A stretch of 64,000 bases of DNA from Clostridia bacterium (GTDB taxonomy: Bacteria; Bacillota; Clostridia; Christensenellales; UBA1242). Location of the stretch: positions 248,001-312,000 of the forward strand of contig CAAGAD010000005.1 in the NCBI GenBank assembly GCA_900767715.1. The letters run 5' to 3'. Below the pieces are notes generated by a model, which saw only the letters and a program-made list of their open reading frames with translations, made no database searches and was not told the DNA's origin. Position numbers and translations under genes: made by a program. How positions within the stretch are numbered: position 1 is the first letter of the stretch; each line of letters starts with the position of its first letter. Positions 60,299 through 64,000 of the stretch are shown here, in pieces.

Positions 60299-61015
60299 TT
60301 ATTTTCCTTTTATTGCGCCGTGACGACGGTCACGTTTAGCGTAAGAATTGAGAGCCTTTTCAAAGTCGCGACGAGTGAACGCTGGCCACAAAGTCTTTGG
60401 GAAGTACCACTCTGCATAAGTGGTCTGCCAAGGCATAAAGTTGCTGGTGCGGAGTTCACCCGATGTACGAATTACAAGGTCTGGGTCAGGCATACCGGCG
60501 GTATAAAGGTTGTTGGAAATGTCTTCCATTGTAACGCTCTTTGCCCCACTGGCAATGAGTTTGTTGACCGCTTGAACGATGTCTTGTCTGCCACCATAAT
60601 TGAAGCAAAGATTTAACACAAGACCGGTATTGTTCTTTGTCTTGTCGGTGGTCTCCTCCCATACTTGTTGAAGTTCTGGAGCAAGGCGCGTCTTATCGCC
60701 AGAAAAAACTACTTTTATATTATTTTCTTGGCATTTCAAAACGTCTTCTTTAAAAGATGTCTTAAATATATCCATAAGTCCGTCAACTTCTGGCTTTGGT
60801 CTATTCCAATTCTCAGTCGAGAAACAATAGACGCTCATATATTTGATGCCAGATTTAGCAACGTAATCAATGGTATTTTGCAAATTTTTGAAGCCGAACT
60901 TGTGGCCAATCATACGTTCAAAGCCACGCTTCTTTGCCCAACGACCGTTGCCGTCAATGATGAATGCAATGTGCACCGGCAATTTGCCCATTTCACGCAA
61001 TTTTTCAATTTTCAT
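60299..61015 (-). CDS. uppS: Undecaprenyl diphosphate synthase
   Basis: cis-Prenyltransferase making the cell-wall lipid carrier. HIAFIIDGNGRWAKKRG (D21), SVYCFSTENWNRP, DPDLVIRTSGELRTSNFMPWQ and AEWYFPKTLWP are all present; 238 aa. One nt after frr. Confidence 0.96.
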   Translation of the reverse strand: MKIEKLREMGKLPVHIAFIIDGNGRWAKKRGFERMIGHKFGFKNLQNTIDYVAKSGIKYMSVYCFSTENWNRPKPEVDGLMDIFKTSFKEDVLKCQENNIKVVFSGDKTRLAPELQQVWEETTDKTKNNTGLVLNLCFNYGGRQDIVQAVNKLIASGAKSVTMEDISNNLYTAGMPDPDLVIRTSGELRTSNFMPWQTTYAEWYFPKTLWPAFTRRDFEKALNSYAKRDRRHGAIKGK

Positions 61016-61016
61016 A

Positions 61017-61574
61017 TTATATTTCCATAATCTCGCTAATTTTCTTTTCGCAAAGAGTTTGTGCTTTTTCAGTCATATTATCAATCATTTTCTGCACTTC
61101 TTTTGACTGGCGTTCAACTTCGTCTTCACTGAGTCCGTTATTTTTCATAGACTTCAAGCCGTCCATTGCGTCACGACGAGCGTTGCGCATAGCGATTAAG
61201 CAGTCTTCAAGCATTCTACGCACTTCCTTGCCAAATTCTTTACGTCTTTCTTCTGTGAGTTCTGGGAAAGATAAGCGAACGATTTTGCCGTCGTCCCCTA
61301 CTGACAAGCCGAGATTGGCTTCTGCGATTGCGCCAGAAATCTTTTTGACCATAGAAACGTCCCAAGGTGAGATGATGATTGTTCTAGCGTCTGCGACGGT
61401 GATGTTTGATGTCTGGTTGAGTGGCGCACGAGTGCCATAGTAATCAACAAACACCTTATCTAATATGTGTGGATTGGCACGGCCAGCACGCACTGTGGCG
61501 TAGTTGCCAACAAGATTGTCGTAAGCCTTGTCCAATTTATCTTCGTATTCTAAAAATAGTTCTTCTAATTCCAT
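61017..61574 (-). CDS. frr: Ribosome recycling factor
   Basis: Splits post-termination ribosomes with EF-G. YDNLVGNYATVRAGRANPHILDKVFVDYYG and the C-terminal helical bundle are typical; 185 aa. I start at ATG 61574 after AAGGAGATTTT; an in-frame start five codons upstream would precede the ribosome-binding site. pyrH, usually between tsf and frr, is missing. Confidence 0.95.
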   Translation of the reverse strand: MELEELFLEYEDKLDKAYDNLVGNYATVRAGRANPHILDKVFVDYYGTRAPLNQTSNITVADARTIIISPWDVSMVKKISGAIAEANLGLSVGDDGKIVRLSFPELTEERRKEFGKEVRRMLEDCLIAMRNARRDAMDGLKSMKNNGLSEDEVERQSKEVQKMIDNMTEKAQTLCEKKISEIMEI

Positions 61575-61620
61575 AAAATCTCCTTGCATATATAATAACT
61601 AAAATACAAAAATTAGGCAA

Positions 61621-61647
61621 GAAAAAAAGCACTAAATGTGCTTTTTC
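61621..61647 (-). terminator. Terminator between tsf and frr
   Basis: Stem AAAGCAC/GTGCTTT, 5-nt loop, then TTTTTC on the - strand. Confidence 0.75.
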
Positions 61648-61648
61648 T

Positions 61649-62299
61649 TTAATTCTTCTTTGCTTGTGCAGCGACTTCGGCAGCGAAATCGTCATTACGC
61701 TTTTGCAAGCCTTCGCCCATTTCGTAACGAACGAAACGACGGATAGTGATTTTCTCGCCAATCTTTTGGATTGCTTCGTTGATGACATCACGAATAGTTT
61801 TGCTGTCGTCTTTGATGAATGGTTGGTCCATCAAGCAAACTTCTTTGTAGTATTTTTGAATACGGCCTTCAACCATCTTTTCAACGATTTGTGCTGGCTT
61901 GCCTTCGTTAAGGGCTTGTGCGCGGTAGATTTCGGCTTCGCTCTCAACCAATGCCTTGTCCAAATCTTCTTCGTTGACAACCAATGGTTTAGCAGCAGCA
62001 ATTTGCAAGCAGATGTCTTTTGACAATGCCTTAAATGCTGGACTTTGAGCCACAAAGTCTGATTCGCAGTTCATTTCGAGCAATACGCCGACTGAACCAT
62101 TCAAGTGAATGTATGAGTCAACGATACCTTCGGCTGCGATACGGCTAGCCTTCTTTGCAGCGGCTGCCATACCTTTTTCTCTCAAAAGTTCAACGGCTTT
62201 GTCCTTATCTCCGTTTGCTTCAGTCAAAGCCTTTTTGCATTCCATCATACCAACGCCAGTCATATTGCGCAATTCTGCGACGTCTTTTGCTGTAAACAT
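61649..62299 (-). CDS. tsf: Translation elongation factor Ts
   Basis: Nucleotide exchange factor for EF-Tu, 216 aa. N-terminal UBA-like ELRNMTGVGMMECKKALTEANGDKDKAVELLREKG and the core GSVGVLLEMNCESDFVAQ, VCLMDQPFIKDDSKTI. The short Gram-positive/Thermus-like form with one core subdomain. It follows rpsB by 21 nt. Confidence 0.96.
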   Translation of the reverse strand: MFTAKDVAELRNMTGVGMMECKKALTEANGDKDKAVELLREKGMAAAAKKASRIAAEGIVDSYIHLNGSVGVLLEMNCESDFVAQSPAFKALSKDICLQIAAAKPLVVNEEDLDKALVESEAEIYRAQALNEGKPAQIVEKMVEGRIQKYYKEVCLMDQPFIKDDSKTIRDVINEAIQKIGEKITIRRFVRYEMGEGLQKRNDDFAAEVAAQAKKN

Positions 62300-62320
62300 A
62301 ATATATAACTCCTTAAATTT

Positions 62321-63094
62321 TTATTTGTTTTCTTCGTTTGAAGTTGCTGATTCGTTCACTACTGAATCCATAGTCATTTTCTCTTCACTGTCTTCCAAAG
62401 TGTGAAGTGTAACGCCGTCTTTTGCTTCGATGATAGCGTCAGCCAATGCGCCAAGAATCAACTTAACTGAACGGATTGCGTCGTCATTTGCAGGAATGCA
62501 AACTGTTACGTCGTCTGGGTCAGCGTTTGTATCAACCAAGCCAACTGTTGGAATATTGAGAATGCGTGCTTCGTTTACGCAAATGTGCTCTTCCTTAGGG
62601 TCAACCATAATGATAAGGTTAGGCAAACTTGTCATATCGCGGATACCATTCAAATATGTTTGCAATTTAGCAAGTTCGTTTTTAAGTACAACGACTTCTT
62701 TCTTTGGCAACAAATCAAATTCGCCACTCTTTTCCATATTTTCAAGTTTAATCATACGTTCAACGCGTGAGCGGATTGTCTTGAAGTTAGTAAGAGTGCC
62801 ACCCAACCAACGTGAGTTAACATAGAACATACCGCAACGAGTTGCTTCTTCCATAACGGCGTCCTTAACTTGCTTCTTTGTGCCTACGAACAATACCTTT
62901 GCTCCGGCATTAACGGCGTCCTTAACAAAATAGTAAGCCTTATCAATTTGCTTGGAAGTGTCCTCCAAATTGATGATGTGAACCTTATTTCTGTCTGTGA
63001 AGATATATTTCTTCATTTTAGGGTTCCATTTGCGAGTTTGGTGACCGAAGTGTACACCAGCCTCCAATAGTTGTTTCATAGAAATTATTGACAT
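62321..63094 (-). CDS. rpsB: 30S ribosomal protein S2
   Basis: 257 aa. MKQLLEAGVHFGHQTRKWNPKMKKYIF, RCGMFYVNSRWLGGTLTNFKTI, DPKEEHICVNEARILNIPTVGLVDTNADPDDV. A Ser/Glu-rich C-terminal tail (about 230-257) follows. AAGGAGG site and a roughly 110-nt structured leader behind a good promoter. Confidence 0.97.
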   Translation of the reverse strand: MSIISMKQLLEAGVHFGHQTRKWNPKMKKYIFTDRNKVHIINLEDTSKQIDKAYYFVKDAVNAGAKVLFVGTKKQVKDAVMEEATRCGMFYVNSRWLGGTLTNFKTIRSRVERMIKLENMEKSGEFDLLPKKEVVVLKNELAKLQTYLNGIRDMTSLPNLIIMVDPKEEHICVNEARILNIPTVGLVDTNADPDDVTVCIPANDDAIRSVKLILGALADAIIEAKDGVTLHTLEDSEEKMTMDSVVNESATSNEENK

Positions 63095-63206
63095 TTTTTC
63101 CTCCTTGTTTATTCCACCCCAAAGGCGTCACTTTGTCGCCCCACTTGTTACCAAGCAACAGGTACGTCAATCAGCCTAAGGTGCTTCTATTCTAATGAAC
63201 TCTTTT
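63095..63206 (-). promoter_or_regulatory. 5' leader of rpsB-tsf, probably structured
   Basis: About 110 nt between the promoter and ATG. It contains G-rich inverted segments (e.g. GGCG...CGCC around 63125-63143 on the complementary strand) and the GGAGG site. Autoregulation by S2 is known in other bacteria; here it is inferred from leader length only. Confidence 0.45.
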
Positions 63207-63235
63207 ATAATACACGTTTCGTAGCCGTCTGTCAA
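63207..63235 (-). promoter_or_regulatory. Promoter of rpsB-tsf
   Basis: On the - strand TTGACA, 17-bp spacer, TATTAT. It is divergent from the promoter at 63258-63285; the two -35 boxes are 22 bp apart. Confidence 0.8.
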
Positions 63236-63257
63236 CTATATTGATAAAAATTTACTA

Positions 63258-63285
63258 TTGACAAATATTATTTATAAGATACAAT
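63258..63285 (+). promoter_or_regulatory. Promoter of the last gene (leaderless)
   Basis: TTGACA (63258-63263), 16-bp spacer, TACAAT (63280-63285), then 6 nt to ATG 63292. Confidence 0.75.
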
Positions 63286-63291
63286 AAGGTT

Positions 63292-64000
63292 ATGGAACAA
63301 GAAAAAACCGCATTGTCGCCTGACATTCTATACTCACTAAAATCATTCGACAACTTGTTTAAAATGAAGTTGAAACAGCCTATCGAAACCGACCACGCCA
63401 GTTTCTACAACTACCTTATGGAGAACCTAAGAGATTATCACGAGCAAGGCTACAATTTCGACCAGATTATCGAAGGTATTATCTCATTCAACCCACTCAG
63501 CAGACTTGCTGCCACCCTATTTAATTTTAAGGAAAGCGGGTTTATTGACGAGCACTTCAATGATTTGAACGCGAAGTTTAATTTCAACAACTTTGACGTG
63601 AGCAAAAAGTATTTCGGCGTGAACTTGGACTCACCAACTGAGGACTTCGAGTTGTACAGAAAATTGTGCAACAAATCTTTCAATATTGAAGGTTTAATTA
63701 TGCCCAACGGCGACTACTATTTCGCGGGGCTGGAACACAGCATATTGTTGCAGTGGCTCAATTATCACAATGTAGATTGTAGTGGTGCGATTAGAACAGC
63801 AATCAAGTACAACAGCAACGCAACGAAGGAAATTATGACATTGGGTGGTTGTTCATTCTATCGTGACTTGAACGCAAAAACAGACAGTCGAGGCACTATC
63901 ATTCGTATCACGCCCGAGCAAGTGAAGGTCATTGCAATCATCGACAAAGCCGTGGCAGAAAGACAAAAATCTAGCCCAAACGCAATCAAAACATATCTCT
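63292..64000 (+). CDS. Unrecognised protein, cut by the window end
   Basis: An open frame of at least 236 codons from ATG 63292 with no stop before the window edge. The start is fixed by a good promoter 6 nt upstream. The N-terminus reads MEQEKTALSPDILYSLKSF; the body is charged and aromatic with no signal peptide or membrane segment. Segments such as YNYLMENLRDYHEQGYNFDQIIEG and EGLIMPNGDYYFAGLEHSILLQWLNYH look globular. Codon use resembles the neighbouring genes. I recognise no family; the missing C-terminus may be needed to identify it. Confidence 0.7.
   Translation, partial: MEQEKTALSPDILYSLKSFDNLFKMKLKQPIETDHASFYNYLMENLRDYHEQGYNFDQIIEGIISFNPLSRLAATLFNFKESGFIDEHFNDLNAKFNFNNFDVSKKYFGVNLDSPTEDFELYRKLCNKSFNIEGLIMPNGDYYFAGLEHSILLQWLNYHNVDCSGAIRTAIKYNSNATKEIMTLGGCSFYRDLNAKTDSRGTIIRITPEQVKVIAIIDKAVAERQKSSPNAIKTYL

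Overview
The window is a low-GC stretch of a bacterial chromosome from the Bacillota, most likely a spore-forming Clostridia lineage. Three endospore loci support this: spoIIAA-spoIIAB-sigF, spoVAC-D-E, and a full spoIIIAA-AH operon. Gram-positive housekeeping synteny supports it too: efp/spoIIIA/asp23/nusB/xseAB, mutS-mutL-miaA-ynbB facing lexA, rpsB-tsf/frr-uppS-cdsA-rseP, and nusA-ylxR-infB-rbfA-truB. Reading is by the standard code (TGA is a stop). The genome is compact: many ATGA or TAATG gene junctions, terminators folded through stop codons, and promoters almost touching start codons.

Layout. 1-4.2 kb (+): D,D-carboxypeptidase, rluB, an HI0933-type flavoprotein, plsC and a short S1-domain protein. 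4.4-8.4 kb (+): an operon with a strong promoter carrying an unknown CxxC/CxxC protein, a cardiolipin-synthase-like protein that has lost the histidines of both HKD motifs, an endonuclease IV-like TIM barrel and an RluA-type synthase. 8.4-9.1 kb (-): a tRNA array (Tyr, Thr, Phe, Asp, Met, Pro) with a tRNA remnant. 9.2-15.5 kb: the sigF operon, a convergent giant Asn-rich lipoprotein, spoVAC-D-E and yunB. 15.5-20.2 kb (+): cysteine desulfurase-thiI, rny, rnhA, with tRNA-Trp (-). 20.2-24.9 kb: ABC exporter, VTT/DedA-like membrane protein and a membrane-anchored PadR-like regulator, then about 690 bp without a recognisable gene. 25.6-28.8 kb: serS (-), tyrosine recombinase and lexA (+). 28.8-36.6 kb (-): miaB-mutS-mutL-miaA-ynbB. 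36.7-42.4 kb: class A PBP, murI, rpsT, comEC-holA, tRNA-Glu. 42.4-51.4 kb (-): proS, xseB, xseA, nusB, asp23, spoIIIAH-AA, efp. 51.4-63.1 kb (-): truB, rbfA, infB, ylxR, nusA, a PolC-like protein reduced to its N-terminal, OB and exonuclease parts, rseP, cdsA, uppS, frr, tsf, rpsB. The window ends inside an unrecognised gene on the + strand.

Main points of interest. (1) At about a dozen genes the -10 hexamer lies only 4-10 nt before the start codon, often exactly 6-7 nt with a good -35 at 16-17 bp and no Shine-Dalgarno. This implies widespread leaderless mRNAs, including lexA, miaB, the recombinase, the cysteine desulfurase and the last gene. (2) The polC locus encodes only an exonuclease fragment without PHP or polymerase domains. 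(3) A cardiolipin-synthase-like pseudoenzyme sits in an operon with a perfect palindrome between its -35 and -10. (4) A 687-residue Asn-rich lipoprotein lies between the sigF and spoVA loci. (5) Several genes expected at conserved loci (pyrH, dxr, rimP, ylxQ, hfq) are absent from their usual places. All identifications come from reading the sequence, with no database search.
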